The position numbers and the translations under genes are program-made. This document shows, piece after piece, positions 16,556-25,674 of a DNA stretch of 45,615 bases (its first letter is position 1; every line of letters begins with the position of its first letter). The notes beneath the pieces were generated by a model, which searched no databases, was not told where the DNA came from, and saw nothing but the letters and a program-made list of their open reading frames with translations. Source of the DNA: Acidobacteriota bacterium. Lineage in GTDB: Bacteria; Acidobacteriota; Terriglobia; Terriglobales; Acidobacteriaceae. The stretch lies in assembly GCA_021778315.1 (NCBI GenBank), contig JAJYCQ010000013.1, positions 1-45,615 of the forward strand, written 5' to 3'.

Positions 16556-18772
16556 TTATTTCAGGTCGAGGGAGTAGAAGTTTCCGGTGAAGACGCGGGC
16601 GCGGATGAGCGGGCGGTTGTCGCGGGTGAGGCCACCGAAGACGAAGTCGACGGCGTCGTGCTCGCGGGAGCCGGCGAGGCGGACGACCTGGTCGACGTGG
16701 CCGTCGGGGATGGAGATGCGGTCGATGGGCTGGGAGGGGTCGAGGGCGGCGTGGATGTAGAGATAGCGGCTATCGGAGGACCAGATGGGGTCGGCGCCGG
16801 AGGGGACGGCGAGGGTGGTCCAGCTCTGGGTGGTGACGTTGAAGAGGCGGACCTGGGTCTGGTCGAGGGAGAGGGCGGCGATGAAGTGGCCGTCGGGGGA
16901 CCAGCGGGGGCTAAAGAGGCCGTTGGAGGCGGGGATCTGGTCGACGGCTCCTGTGGCGAGATGGACGAGGAGGAGGGTTCGAGCAGGATTGTCCTTGCCC
17001 ATCTGGTCGTTGGTGCGGCCGAAGAGGATGGATTTGCCGTCGGGCGACCAGGAGGGGTCGGCGGCGTTGCGGGACTCGTTGAGGACGGGCTGGAAGTCTC
17101 CACCGTTGGCGCTGGTGAGATAGATTCTCCAGACTTTACCGGCTTCGCGGGCCATGACGGCGAGGTGGGAGCCGTCGGGGGACCAGCGGGCGAGGAAGGC
17201 GTAGAGGTTGTCGGGGGTGATCTGGAGGATTTCGGTGCCGTCGGAACGGGCTCGCCAGAGCTGACCGCTGGTGTTGGTCCAGCAGACCCATTTGCCGTCG
17301 CGGGTGTAGTCCACCCGGACGGCGGTGGAGAGGAAGCCTTTGACGGGGAGGAGGTCGCCGTTGGGCTCGACGGATTCGAGCTCGGAGCGGGCGTCGGCTC
17401 CCATGAAGAAGATGCGGCTTCCGGAGCGGGCGGCGACGGGGGACTTGAACTCGAGGGGGCCGTCGGTGAGGCGGACGGGGTCGGAGATGGAGTTGCCGGA
17501 GAGCTTCCAGAGGTCGTTGTTGCCGCCCTTGGAGGACTGGAAGACGAAGGCCCGGCCATCGGCGGTCCAGACACCGCAGCACTCGCCGGCGGGCTGGTTG
17601 AAGTTGGGGAGGATGCGCTGCGGGGTGCGGTTGTCCGGAGTGAGCTGCCAGAGGGAGACGGTGTGGGCGAGGGGATCGAGGATGGTGAAGCGGAGCAGTT
17701 GGCCGTTGGGGCTCCAGCGGAGCCAGAAGGCACGGCCGGGGAGGGTGGCGTAGAGCCGGGGAGTGCTGCTCGTGATGACGGTGAGGTAGAGATTGTTGCC
17801 GTTGGCGTAGAGGATTCCTCCGTTGGAGGGCATCCAGGTGGCGTCGTGGGCGAGGACGTCGCCGACGCGAAGGGCGGAGCCACCGGTGGTGGGAACGATC
17901 CAGAGGGGCTGCTCGGACTCGGGGGAGAGGTGGTCGCGGAGGAGGAGGCGGGAGCCGTCGGGGGAGATGTCGCCGAGGGGGGGGCTGGCGACCTCGGAGG
18001 GGATGTTGAGGGGCTCGACGAAGCCTCCGGTGATAGAGACGGAGGAGAGGAGGGAGTGGCCGCTGTCGAGGGTGGCGGCGTAGAGATGGACGCCGTCGGT
18101 GACGGGGGCGGCGAGGTTCTCCATGCTGTCGACGCTGGGGGCGAGATGGCCGTTGTGGGTGATCTGGAGGATGTGGGTGGGGGTGGTGGTGGAACGGGCG
18201 GAGCCGAGAAAGAAGCCTGCGATGCAGGCGGCGGCGGCAGCAGTGAGGGCGATGGAGGTCCAGAGGATTTGGTGGGAAGTCGTTGAGGATATTGGAGTTG
18301 TGGTAGAAGAACCGGGGGGGGGAAGGGATGGAGGGAGTGGCGTGCGGGTGGGTGGTTGAAGGTTTGGAGGCAGGACGAGGCGGGTGGCGATGGGGCCTGT
18401 CGCGGAGGGGTCGGCGGAGGTGTCCGGGATGGGTTCGATAACGCCGACGGGAGCGATGAAGCGGTAGCCGCGGCGGGAGAGGGTCTCGATGAAACGGGGG
18501 TTTTCGGCAGAGTCGCCGAGGGCTTCGCGGATCTTGTTGATGGCGGTGCCGAGGGAGTGGTCGAAGTCGACGACGGTGTCTTTGCCCCAGAGACGGGACT
18601 GCAGTTCGTCGCGGGTGACGACCTGGCCGGGGCGCTCGAGGAGGGCGGTGAGGACTTTGAAGGGCTGGCCCTGGAGCTTGATGCGGAAGCCGGCCTTCCA
18701 GAGTTCGCCACTCTGAAGATCGATCTCGTAGAGGCCAAAACTGAGTCTCGGGTTGGTGATCTGACCCGTCAT
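16556..18772 (-). CDS. Membrane-anchored winged-helix regulator with WD40/PD40 propeller
   Basis: The 738-aa protein starts with an OmpR/CadC-type winged-helix domain (about residues 10-105: PFKVLTALLERPGQVVTRDELQSRLW, DFDHSLGTAINKIREALGD, ETLSRRGYRFIAPV). A Pro/Thr-rich linker precedes one membrane helix (about 170-193, IALTAAAAACIAGFFLG). The rest is a periplasmic TolB/PD40-like propeller with repeated SPDGxxL and WSPDGKSILF units. The layout is that of a one-component sensor common in Acidobacteria: the propeller senses outside the membrane and the DNA-binding domain acts inside. It is divergent from the TonB-dependent receptor and upstream of GH31, so it probably controls this sugar locus. 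An AGGA lies twelve bases from the ATG. Confidence 0.88.
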   Translation of the reverse strand: MTGQITNPRLSFGLYEIDLQSGELWKAGFRIKLQGQPFKVLTALLERPGQVVTRDELQSRLWGKDTVVDFDHSLGTAINKIREALGDSAENPRFIETLSRRGYRFIAPVGVIEPIPDTSADPSATGPIATRLVLPPNLQPPTRTPLPPSLPPPGSSTTTPISSTTSHQILWTSIALTAAAAACIAGFFLGSARSTTTPTHILQITHNGHLAPSVDSMENLAAPVTDGVHLYAATLDSGHSLLSSVSITGGFVEPLNIPSEVASPPLGDISPDGSRLLLRDHLSPESEQPLWIVPTTGGSALRVGDVLAHDATWMPSNGGILYANGNNLYLTVITSSTPRLYATLPGRAFWLRWSPNGQLLRFTILDPLAHTVSLWQLTPDNRTPQRILPNFNQPAGECCGVWTADGRAFVFQSSKGGNNDLWKLSGNSISDPVRLTDGPLEFKSPVAARSGSRIFFMGADARSELESVEPNGDLLPVKGFLSTAVRVDYTRDGKWVCWTNTSGQLWRARSDGTEILQITPDNLYAFLARWSPDGSHLAVMAREAGKVWRIYLTSANGGDFQPVLNESRNAADPSWSPDGKSILFGRTNDQMGKDNPARTLLLVHLATGAVDQIPASNGLFSPRWSPDGHFIAALSLDQTQVRLFNVTTQSWTTLAVPSGADPIWSSDSRYLYIHAALDPSQPIDRISIPDGHVDQVVRLAGSREHDAVDFVFGGLTRDNRPLIRARVFTGNFYSLDLK

Positions 18773-19010
18773 TTGCTAGTAGATTCCTTGCGACTCCGAC
18801 TGTACCACTGATTAGGGCAGATGATGTAACGGCGGTAGGTAGCTGATTTTGTGATGGTTATCTGTTGATGAAAAATGGAGTGACAAAGGAATTGGAGAAG
18901 ATTGCGAAGAAGGGGGCAATTGAGGGACGTTACGACCGAACCTTCCCCAGGACTTTGTAGAGCTCGAATGGAGCCGAGCAGGAGACCGGGAAGGACTTTG
19001 GAGGCAATAC
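18773..19010. promoter_or_regulatory. Divergent intergenic region between regulator and TonB-dependent receptor
   Basis: The 238 bases hold the promoters of both divergent genes. The receptor's GGAGG lies six bases before its ATG. Several A-rich tracts occur at 18855-18915 (GATGAAAAATGGAG, GCGAAGAAGGGGG). I find no inverted repeat good enough to name as the regulator's binding site. Confidence 0.45.
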
Positions 19011-22000
19011 ATGCAACGCACAAATACAACCGGTCGTACAGGACGCCGGGTCGCACGCGTTCTGATGGCGGTTTTCCTGCTGGCCACGTCGTGGAGCTTG
19101 ATGCAGGGGCAGTCGGATACAGGACGAGTCACAGGAACAGTGGCGGATGCGACCGGGGCGTTGATCCCGGGCGCGAGCGTGACGCTGACGGATGTGGATA
19201 CAGGCATTGCGCAGACGAGGACGACAGGCGGAGAGGGTAGCTTCAACTTCCCGGCGCTGACTCGCGGTCACTACCGGGTGGACGCGATGGCGAAGGGATT
19301 CGCGTCGCAGAAGCAGGAGTTTGAGCTGCAGATACAACAGGTGCAGACGGTAGAGTTCAAGTTGAACACGGGGTCGATGAGCACGACGGTGGATGTGACG
19401 GATGCGGCGCCGATTGTGGACCTGGCGACGTCGTCGACGGGCGAGGTGATTGAGGGGCGGCAGGTGGTTGACCTACCGCTGAGCCAGCGCAACTTCCTGG
19501 AGTTGGCGACACTGACGCCGGGCGTGACGCATGGAGCGTACGGGTCGGATGCGTCGGGTATCAATGGCAACGTGGAGACGATGCGGTATGCGGATAGTGG
19601 GGGCGGGGCGCTAACGGTGAACGGTCTGCGTCCGCAGTCGAATAACTTTCTGTTGGATGGAGTGGATGATAACGAGTCGCTGGTGAACAGCATTGTGATC
19701 TTCCCATCGCCAGATGCGATCCAGGAATTTCGTGTGACGACGGCGGTAGCGCCGGCGGAGTTTGGCCGGGCTGGCGGTGCGATTGTGAATGCATCGATCA
19801 AGTCGGGTACAAACCAGATTCATGGAACGGTGTTCGGCTACTTTCGTGACCAGGTCTTCGATGCGAACCCGGAGTATTTTTCTCCGACGTCGGCGGTCCC
19901 TGCGTTCCAGCGGAAGCAGTTTGGGTTTGCCGCGGGCGGACCGATATTAAAGGACAGGCTCTTCATCTTCGGTGACTACCAGGCACTGCGGCAGAAGCAG
20001 CCACAGGATTCAGGATTCCAGACGGTCCCGACCGTATTGATGCGGAAGGGCGATTTTAGCGAACTGCTTGGACTGAAGACGACGACGCTGCCGAATGCAT
20101 CGTTGACGGGCTGCAATACGGTGACGACGGCGAGCGGGAATGTGTACAGCACGACGGCGTCGAATGCGCAGGCTCTGTTCAATGCGAGTGCGGATAATGG
20201 AGCCATCTTCGATCCGACGACTTGCTCGCAGTTTGTGTCGGGCGGGGCACCGAACGTGATTCCTACGGCTCGCGCGAATCCGGCGGGCTTAAACTATTTC
20301 AATGCGTTCAACCTGCCGAATACGACGGGCGTGATCAACAACTATTTTGTGATTCGGAAGAACATTACGAACTACAACGACTTCAATGTGCGGCTGGATT
20401 ATCATCTGTCGTCGAAGGACCAGCTGTTCGTGCGGTATAGCTATGGGCAGGACAACAATACGATCACGAGCTTATTCACGAATCTTCCTGCGGGATTTGC
20501 GTCCGGAAATAACGTCAATCATCCGCGCGCGATTGCGGGTGGATACACGCGGATCTTTACACCAAATATTGTGAACGAGTTTCGGTTTGGATATACGCGG
20601 CCAGAGTATGCGTACATCAATCCGCAGGAGGGAACTCCGGTATCGGCGAACCTCGGGATTGTGAATGCGAATCGCAACTCGCTGCTGGGCGGCGGAGCAT
20701 TGATCGGCGGCAACAATGGAGAGATTGCGTATACCGGTGATGGTGGACCGTACTCGGTACCGCAGAAGACGTTCCAGTATGCGGATGCGCTGACGTATAC
20801 GCATGGTGCACATACGTTCAAGGCTGGCGCGAACATTATGCGGCGCGAGGTGGACTTCTTCCAGGGCAATGACTCGAAGGGCTACTTCATTATTGGCGGC
20901 GTGAATTATCCGGGCACGGGACGGTTTACCGGCTACGAGGCGTCGGAGTTGCTGGCAGGATTCTCGGATTACGAGATCGGTGCGGCCAGCACGTACTTCA
21001 AGACGTTCAGCTATGAGACGGGCTATTTTATGCAGGACGACTGGAAGGTGAATCGCCGGCTTACGTTGAACCTTGGCGTACGCTACGACCTGTATACGTA
21101 TCCGTATGAGTTGAACAATAACCAGGCGAACTACGACATTCCGACGGGTCAACTTTTGTTTGCGGGTGTGAATGGAAATTCGCGTTCGCTGGTGAATACG
21201 GATACGAATAATTTTGCTCCACGCATCGGGTTTGCGTATGACCTGTTTGGCAATGGCAAGACGTCGCTGCGCGGTGGTTATGGCATCTACTACTTCCTTG
21301 ATCGCGGCGGTATTGGCAACCAGCTTTCGAACAATCCTGGGTTCAATGGGTTGCAGGAATTTACGGCGACGAATGGCTATCGCGTGACGTTTACGGGACA
21401 GGCTCCGTTGAATGACAACAACAGCGTGGACGCAACGCAGCCGCTGCCTCTGCCGGTGTTTGGCGCGTCTGCGGTAACTCCTTCGCTGCTGGCGAACTCG
21501 AGCGTGATTGCGCAGCTTCCGAATAACCAGAACAGCATGGTGCAGCAGTACAACCTGCAATTGCAGCAGCAGATCGATCGCTATACTTCGTTCACGATTG
21601 CGTATGTGGGTAACAAGAGCGATCATCTGATGACGTGGTTCAATGCGAATGCTCCGGTGCTTGGAACGGGCGTGGCTACGTATACGAATCGTGGGAACAT
21701 TGATGAAGGCACTGCCGAGGGCAGCGGCCACTACAACGGTCTGCAGCTTTCGATTAACCGCAACGTTGGAAACAACCTGTTGGTGACGGGTGCATATACG
21801 TGGTCGCACACGATGGACAACTCGAATGGAGCGTTCAACACGGGTGCGAGTGGCGCTGGCAGCCGGTTCTTTATTACTCCTGCGGGGCCGTCGTTTGTGT
21901 TGAACCACGGCAACTCGGACCAGGACCAGAGGCAGGCGTTTGTTGCTTCGGCGGTCTATAACCTGCCGTTTGGCCATGGACAGAGGTTTGGGTCGAGTGT

Positions 22001-22553
22001 TCCTCATGTGGTCAATGAGGTAGTGGGTGGATGGCAGACGAACGCTATCGTAACGCTGGACAGCGGAACTCCGTTCGACATCAATACGAGCGGTGTGAAT
22101 AATGCTGCCATCGATAATCGTGCCGATGTGCTGCAGTTCAAACATGTGGGTCGCGCAGCGGTGGGAGGAACCAACGTGGCCAATCACCTGACGTACTTTA
22201 CAGGAACGTTTGCACCACCACCGACGATCACGGTCAACGGGAACCTGGTGTACACGCGTGCAGGCAATGTGGAACGGAATCAGTTCTATGGACCGGGCTT
22301 CAATGCGGTGGACTTTGGAATATTCAAGGACTTCGCGATCACGCAGCGGGTGAAGTTCCAGCTGCGGGCACAGGCCTACAATCTGTTCAACACTCCGGCG
22401 TTCACTAATCCTGATGCGGATATTCATGATGGCGTGGCGAATGCGGATGGCACGTATACCACGGGTGCGGCATCGAACGGATTTGGTTCGATCAGCGGAA
22501 CGCGGGCGCAGTCGGAGCGGCAGATGGAGTTTGCTGCACGCATCAACTTCTAA
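19011..22553 (+). CDS. TonB-dependent receptor with carboxypeptidase-regulatory-like domain
   Basis: A 1180-aa outer-membrane protein of the acidobacterial Oar-like type. The order is signal peptide (about 1-34), a beta-sandwich carboxypeptidase-regulatory-like domain (about 36-115, GRVTGTVADATGALIPGASVTLTD), plug (about 150-265, VNGLRPQSNNFLLDGVDDNES and PDAIQEFRVTT), then a large barrel ending in the terminal Phe (MEFAARINF). It imports ligands too large for porins using TonB/ExbBD energy. Its divergence from the propeller regulator, with GH13 directly downstream, makes alpha-gluco-oligosaccharide the likely cargo. GGAGG is six bases before the ATG. A strong terminator follows the stop. Confidence 0.93.
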   Translation: MQRTNTTGRTGRRVARVLMAVFLLATSWSLMQGQSDTGRVTGTVADATGALIPGASVTLTDVDTGIAQTRTTGGEGSFNFPALTRGHYRVDAMAKGFASQKQEFELQIQQVQTVEFKLNTGSMSTTVDVTDAAPIVDLATSSTGEVIEGRQVVDLPLSQRNFLELATLTPGVTHGAYGSDASGINGNVETMRYADSGGGALTVNGLRPQSNNFLLDGVDDNESLVNSIVIFPSPDAIQEFRVTTAVAPAEFGRAGGAIVNASIKSGTNQIHGTVFGYFRDQVFDANPEYFSPTSAVPAFQRKQFGFAAGGPILKDRLFIFGDYQALRQKQPQDSGFQTVPTVLMRKGDFSELLGLKTTTLPNASLTGCNTVTTASGNVYSTTASNAQALFNASADNGAIFDPTTCSQFVSGGAPNVIPTARANPAGLNYFNAFNLPNTTGVINNYFVIRKNITNYNDFNVRLDYHLSSKDQLFVRYSYGQDNNTITSLFTNLPAGFASGNNVNHPRAIAGGYTRIFTPNIVNEFRFGYTRPEYAYINPQEGTPVSANLGIVNANRNSLLGGGALIGGNNGEIAYTGDGGPYSVPQKTFQYADALTYTHGAHTFKAGANIMRREVDFFQGNDSKGYFIIGGVNYPGTGRFTGYEASELLAGFSDYEIGAASTYFKTFSYETGYFMQDDWKVNRRLTLNLGVRYDLYTYPYELNNNQANYDIPTGQLLFAGVNGNSRSLVNTDTNNFAPRIGFAYDLFGNGKTSLRGGYGIYYFLDRGGIGNQLSNNPGFNGLQEFTATNGYRVTFTGQAPLNDNNSVDATQPLPLPVFGASAVTPSLLANSSVIAQLPNNQNSMVQQYNLQLQQQIDRYTSFTIAYVGNKSDHLMTWFNANAPVLGTGVATYTNRGNIDEGTAEGSGHYNGLQLSINRNVGNNLLVTGAYTWSHTMDNSNGAFNTGASGAGSRFFITPAGPSFVLNHGNSDQDQRQAFVASAVYNLPFGHGQRFGSSVPHVVNEVVGGWQTNAIVTLDSGTPFDINTSGVNNAAIDNRADVLQFKHVGRAAVGGTNVANHLTYFTGTFAPPPTITVNGNLVYTRAGNVERNQFYGPGFNAVDFGIFKDFAITQRVKFQLRAQAYNLFNTPAFTNPDADIHDGVANADGTYTTGAASNGFGSISGTRAQSERQMEFAARINF

Positions 22554-22572
22554 CCGGAACGCAGTATCAACC

Positions 22573-22608
22573 GAGCGGCACTGCACCGGTGTGCAGTGCC
22601 GCTCTTTT
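22573..22608 (+). terminator. Rho-independent terminator after the TonB-dependent receptor
   Basis: A perfect 32-base palindrome (GAGCGGCACTGCAC arm at 22573-22586, complementary arm at 22591-22604) is followed by TTTT. It lies 20 bases after the receptor stop and 31 bases before the GH13 ATG. Confidence 0.88.
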
Positions 22609-22638
22609 GTGGCAGATTGAACAGAGTAGGAGTTGGGG

Positions 22639-24606
22639 ATGTTCTTGGAAAGCAATGGAGCGGGATCGTGGATGCGGGCTGCACGGTTTGGCGTGGTGTG
22701 GTGTAGCTTAGGTGCGGCGTTGGGTGGGTCGATGGTTGCTGCCGCGCAAGGGCGATTGGATACGTTGAAGATGGAGAAGGTTGATCCTCCGAACTGGTGG
22801 GCGGGGATGCCGAAGCCGATGCTATTGGTGCGTGGTGAGGGGCTGCGTGAGGCCACGTTTTCTTTGAGCGATAGGTCGTTGCGGATTGAGAAGATTGTGG
22901 CGTCGGAGAATGGGCATTGGGCGCAGTTGTGGCTGTCGGCGTCGCCGAACGGGCCTGAGACTGTGATTTTGCGTGCACAGCTTGACGCTGAGAAAGCAGA
23001 GATGCCGTATACCTTCGCGGCACGGCGTAGGGCTGGTGATGGCTTTGCAGGGTTCTCATCGCGCGATGTGATGTACCTGATCATGACGGACAGATTTGCG
23101 GATGGGGACACGACGAATGATGGGCCTGATGCGCACAGTGCTGCGAATAGCGCAGAGGCCGTTGCAGAGCGTGCGAAGCCTCGCGGATGGCATGGCGGTG
23201 ATCTTCGAGGGGTGACGCAGCATCTTGATTATCTACAGCAACTGGGCGTGACTGCGGTGTGGACGACTCCGGTGTATCAGAACCATGAGGCGGATAGTTA
23301 TCATGGCTATGGAGCTACGGATTTATATGCCGTGGATGAGCACTATGGTTCGCTAGAGGATCTGAAGTCGCTGGCAGCGGCGCTGCATTCTCGCGGCATG
23401 AAGTTTGTGCTCGACACGGTGCCTAATCATATTGGTCCGGAGAATCCATGGGTGAGGGACGAGCCCGCTCCGGATTGGTTTCATGGCACGCTGGCGCATC
23501 ATCTTGCAGGGGAGACGAACTTCAGTGCGCTGATTAATCCTCATGCTCCGGAGAGGGATCGGGTTGGGACTCTCGATGGGTGGTTCGCGAATACGCTGCC
23601 GGATATGAATACGGAGAGTCCCGCGGTGGCGCAGTATTTGCGGCAGAATGCTGTCTGGTGGATTGAAGAGACGGGCGCTGATGCGTTGCGGATCGATACG
23701 TTTCCTTATGTGGACCGCGAGTTCTGGCACGAGTTCAATGTTGAGCTGAAGATGCTGTATCCGCGGCTGACCGAAGTGGGTGAGGTCTTCAATGCTGATC
23801 CTGTGATCACGTCTTCGTTTGCGGGTGGTGTCACCCGCGCGGGCGTCGATACGGAGCTGTATACGCCGTTTGATTTTCCGACTTATTTTGCTTTGCGCGA
23901 TGTGTTTACGAAGGGTGCTCCGATGAGCAGGCTGGCGGAGGTGCTGGCGCAGGATTCGCTGTATCCGCATCCGGAGCGGCTGGTTCCGTTCTTTGGAAAT
24001 CACGATACGACGCGGTTTGTGAGCGCGGCGAAGAGTGAGGAGTCGCTGGAGCTTGCGCAGGTCTATGTACTGACGACGCGGGGGATGCCGGAGATTTATT
24101 CGGGGGATGAGATTGCGATGGCGGGTGGTGATGACCCGGATAACCGGCGTGATTTTCCGGGTGGGTTTGCGGGGAGTGCCGGCAGTGGGTTTGTGGCTGC
24201 GGGACGAACGCCGGAACAGGAGATGGATTTCAAGTGGGTCGCGCGGTTGGATGCGTTGCGGCACGAGCATGAGGCGTTGGCGTGCGGTGCGGAACAGGTG
24301 CTCGCTAGCAATGAGGATTGGATGGTGTATCTGCGCGATGCGGGGCGGGCGGTGCCGGGAGCCTGCGGGATTTCCGGAGTGTCGGGAGCTTCGAAGGAGC
24401 GCGTGGTGGTAGCGATTCATCGTGGATCGAAGGTGGAGGGAAGTATGACGGCGAAGATCGATGTGAAACTGGGGGAGACGTGGATGCAGGGCTGTCGCCT
24501 GGGGGCTGCGGAGATTCACTCGGGTGGTTCGAGCGGCGCTGTGAGCGGGGATTTGCTGCATGTGGAGGCGCAGGGGGATGCTGTGTGGATCGGGGTTTGT
24601 CCGTAG
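22639..24606 (+). CDS. GH13 alpha-amylase-family enzyme (cyclomaltodextrinase/neopullulanase-like)
   Basis: The start is ATG 22639, with AGGAG six bases upstream. The 655-aa product has a signal peptide (near AAAQG), then a cyclomaltodextrinase N-terminal domain (KMEKVDPPNWWAGMPKP), then the GH13 barrel from about residue 140. The four signature regions are present: DTVPNH, DALRIDTF with nucleophile Asp353, GEVF with acid/base Glu382, and FFGNHD with Asp456. It should cut alpha-1,4 (and perhaps alpha-1,6) bonds of maltodextrins or cyclodextrins in the periplasm. It is co-directional with the TonB-dependent receptor. Confidence 0.9.
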   Translation: MFLESNGAGSWMRAARFGVVWCSLGAALGGSMVAAAQGRLDTLKMEKVDPPNWWAGMPKPMLLVRGEGLREATFSLSDRSLRIEKIVASENGHWAQLWLSASPNGPETVILRAQLDAEKAEMPYTFAARRRAGDGFAGFSSRDVMYLIMTDRFADGDTTNDGPDAHSAANSAEAVAERAKPRGWHGGDLRGVTQHLDYLQQLGVTAVWTTPVYQNHEADSYHGYGATDLYAVDEHYGSLEDLKSLAAALHSRGMKFVLDTVPNHIGPENPWVRDEPAPDWFHGTLAHHLAGETNFSALINPHAPERDRVGTLDGWFANTLPDMNTESPAVAQYLRQNAVWWIEETGADALRIDTFPYVDREFWHEFNVELKMLYPRLTEVGEVFNADPVITSSFAGGVTRAGVDTELYTPFDFPTYFALRDVFTKGAPMSRLAEVLAQDSLYPHPERLVPFFGNHDTTRFVSAAKSEESLELAQVYVLTTRGMPEIYSGDEIAMAGGDDPDNRRDFPGGFAGSAGSGFVAAGRTPEQEMDFKWVARLDALRHEHEALACGAEQVLASNEDWMVYLRDAGRAVPGACGISGVSGASKERVVVAIHRGSKVEGSMTAKIDVKLGETWMQGCRLGAAEIHSGGSSGAVSGDLLHVEAQGDAVWIGVCP

Positions 24607-24611
24607 TGGTG

Positions 24612-24650
24612 CGCGAGTGCCTGGTGGGGAATGCCTGCTGGGCGCTCGCG
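24612..24650. terminator. Hairpin after the GH13 gene
   Basis: CGCGAGTGCC (24612-24621) pairs with GGCGCTCGCG (24641-24650), with one G-T pair, around a 19-base loop. It follows the GH13 stop by six bases and precedes the isomerase gene. No T run follows, so it is terminator-like only. Confidence 0.45.
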
Positions 24651-24717
24651 TAGTAGCCTACGTATGGGTGTCGTCGCGGGTATGAGAGCGGCGTTGATCC
24701 TGCGGAGGATGGAACGT

Positions 24718-25659
24718 ATGGCGGAAGAGTTGAGTGTGGGGATGAAGCGTATTGGGCCGGTGTCGTTGCGGCCGATTTTTTCAGAGCGGGTATGGGGAGT
24801 GGAGACGCTTCCGAAGTGGTATGCGCAGCCGGAAGCGGGTAAGCCTGTGGGTGAGGCGTGGCTTACGGCGGAGACCTGCGTGGTGGACGCGGGAGAGTTT
24901 GCGGATATGTCGCTGGCGGAGATGACGAAGAAGTTTCCGGAGGCGTTTGCTGGCGGTGAGTCTGCGGAGTTTCCCTTGCTGATTAAGACTTTGTTTCCTC
25001 GCGAGAAGCTGTCGGTGCAGGTGCATCCGAATGATGTGCAGGCAGGAGCGCTGGGGCTGGGACGGGGCAAGACGGAGTGCTGGTATGTGCTCTCGGCGGA
25101 GCCAGGCGCGGAGCTGGCACTGGGATTTCGCGAGGAGATTACGGCGGAGCAGATTCGCGCTGCGATCGCGGATGGGACGCTCGAGAGCAAGCTGCGTTAT
25201 TTGCCTGTGAAGGCTGGCGACATGGTGTTTGTGGATGCCGGTACGGTGCATTCGATTGGGCCGGGGATGGTGGTGCTGGAGACGCAGGAGTATAGCGACA
25301 TTACGTATCGGCTCTATGACTTTGGGCGACCGCGCGAGTTGCATGTGGATGCGGGGCTTGCGGTGACTCGGACAACGAGCAGCGCGGGGTTGGTTGCGCC
25401 GGTGGTGATGGATGGATTTATGCGGCTGGTTGCTTCGGATTATTTTGTTGTCGACCGGTTTGCGGTGTCGGGGGAGGTGGCTCCGCTTGGCTTGAGCGGG
25501 AAGATGCAGATGCTGTTTGCGCTGGGTGAGGGCGCTTCTGTGGAGAGTGCGGCGGGGAGTAGGAAGCTCGATCCGTGGCGGGTTGTGGTGCTTCCTGCGG
25601 AGGGCGTGGAGTATTCGCTGCGAGGTGCGGGCGAGGTGATTCGCATTGCGCAGCCGTAG
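24718..25659 (+). CDS. manA: Class I (cupin) mannose-6-phosphate isomerase
   Basis: The 313-aa protein interconverts mannose-6-phosphate and fructose-6-phosphate. The ATG at 24718 was chosen because GGAGG lies nine bases upstream, though the frame is open further. Zinc ligands of type I isomerases are visible: Gln101 and His103 in SVQVHPND, Glu120 in GKTECWYV and His178 in AGTVHSIG. It is shorter than the E. coli enzyme and matches the compact Firmicutes-type form. It converges on galE with a 15-base gap. Confidence 0.88.
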   Translation: MAEELSVGMKRIGPVSLRPIFSERVWGVETLPKWYAQPEAGKPVGEAWLTAETCVVDAGEFADMSLAEMTKKFPEAFAGGESAEFPLLIKTLFPREKLSVQVHPNDVQAGALGLGRGKTECWYVLSAEPGAELALGFREEITAEQIRAAIADGTLESKLRYLPVKAGDMVFVDAGTVHSIGPGMVVLETQEYSDITYRLYDFGRPRELHVDAGLAVTRTTSSAGLVAPVVMDGFMRLVASDYFVVDRFAVSGEVAPLGLSGKMQMLFALGEGASVESAAGSRKLDPWRVVVLPAEGVEYSLRGAGEVIRIAQP

Positions 25660-25674
25660 TGCGGGATGGCGTCG

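Noticed and set aside
16511..18286. 591-codon plus-strand frame opposite the winged-helix regulator
   Set aside because: Low-complexity Gly/Glu/Asp/Val composition with no domain; the opposite strand has a convincing protein.
19011..22553. Siderophore receptor as the role of the TonB-dependent receptor
   Set aside because: The carboxypeptidase-regulatory-like domain and the glycoside hydrolase and sugar-transport context favour carbohydrate uptake.
20472..23111. 879-codon minus-strand frame opposite the TonB-dependent receptor and GH13
   Set aside because: Arg/His/Ile-rich, spans two real plus-strand genes and a terminator, no motif.
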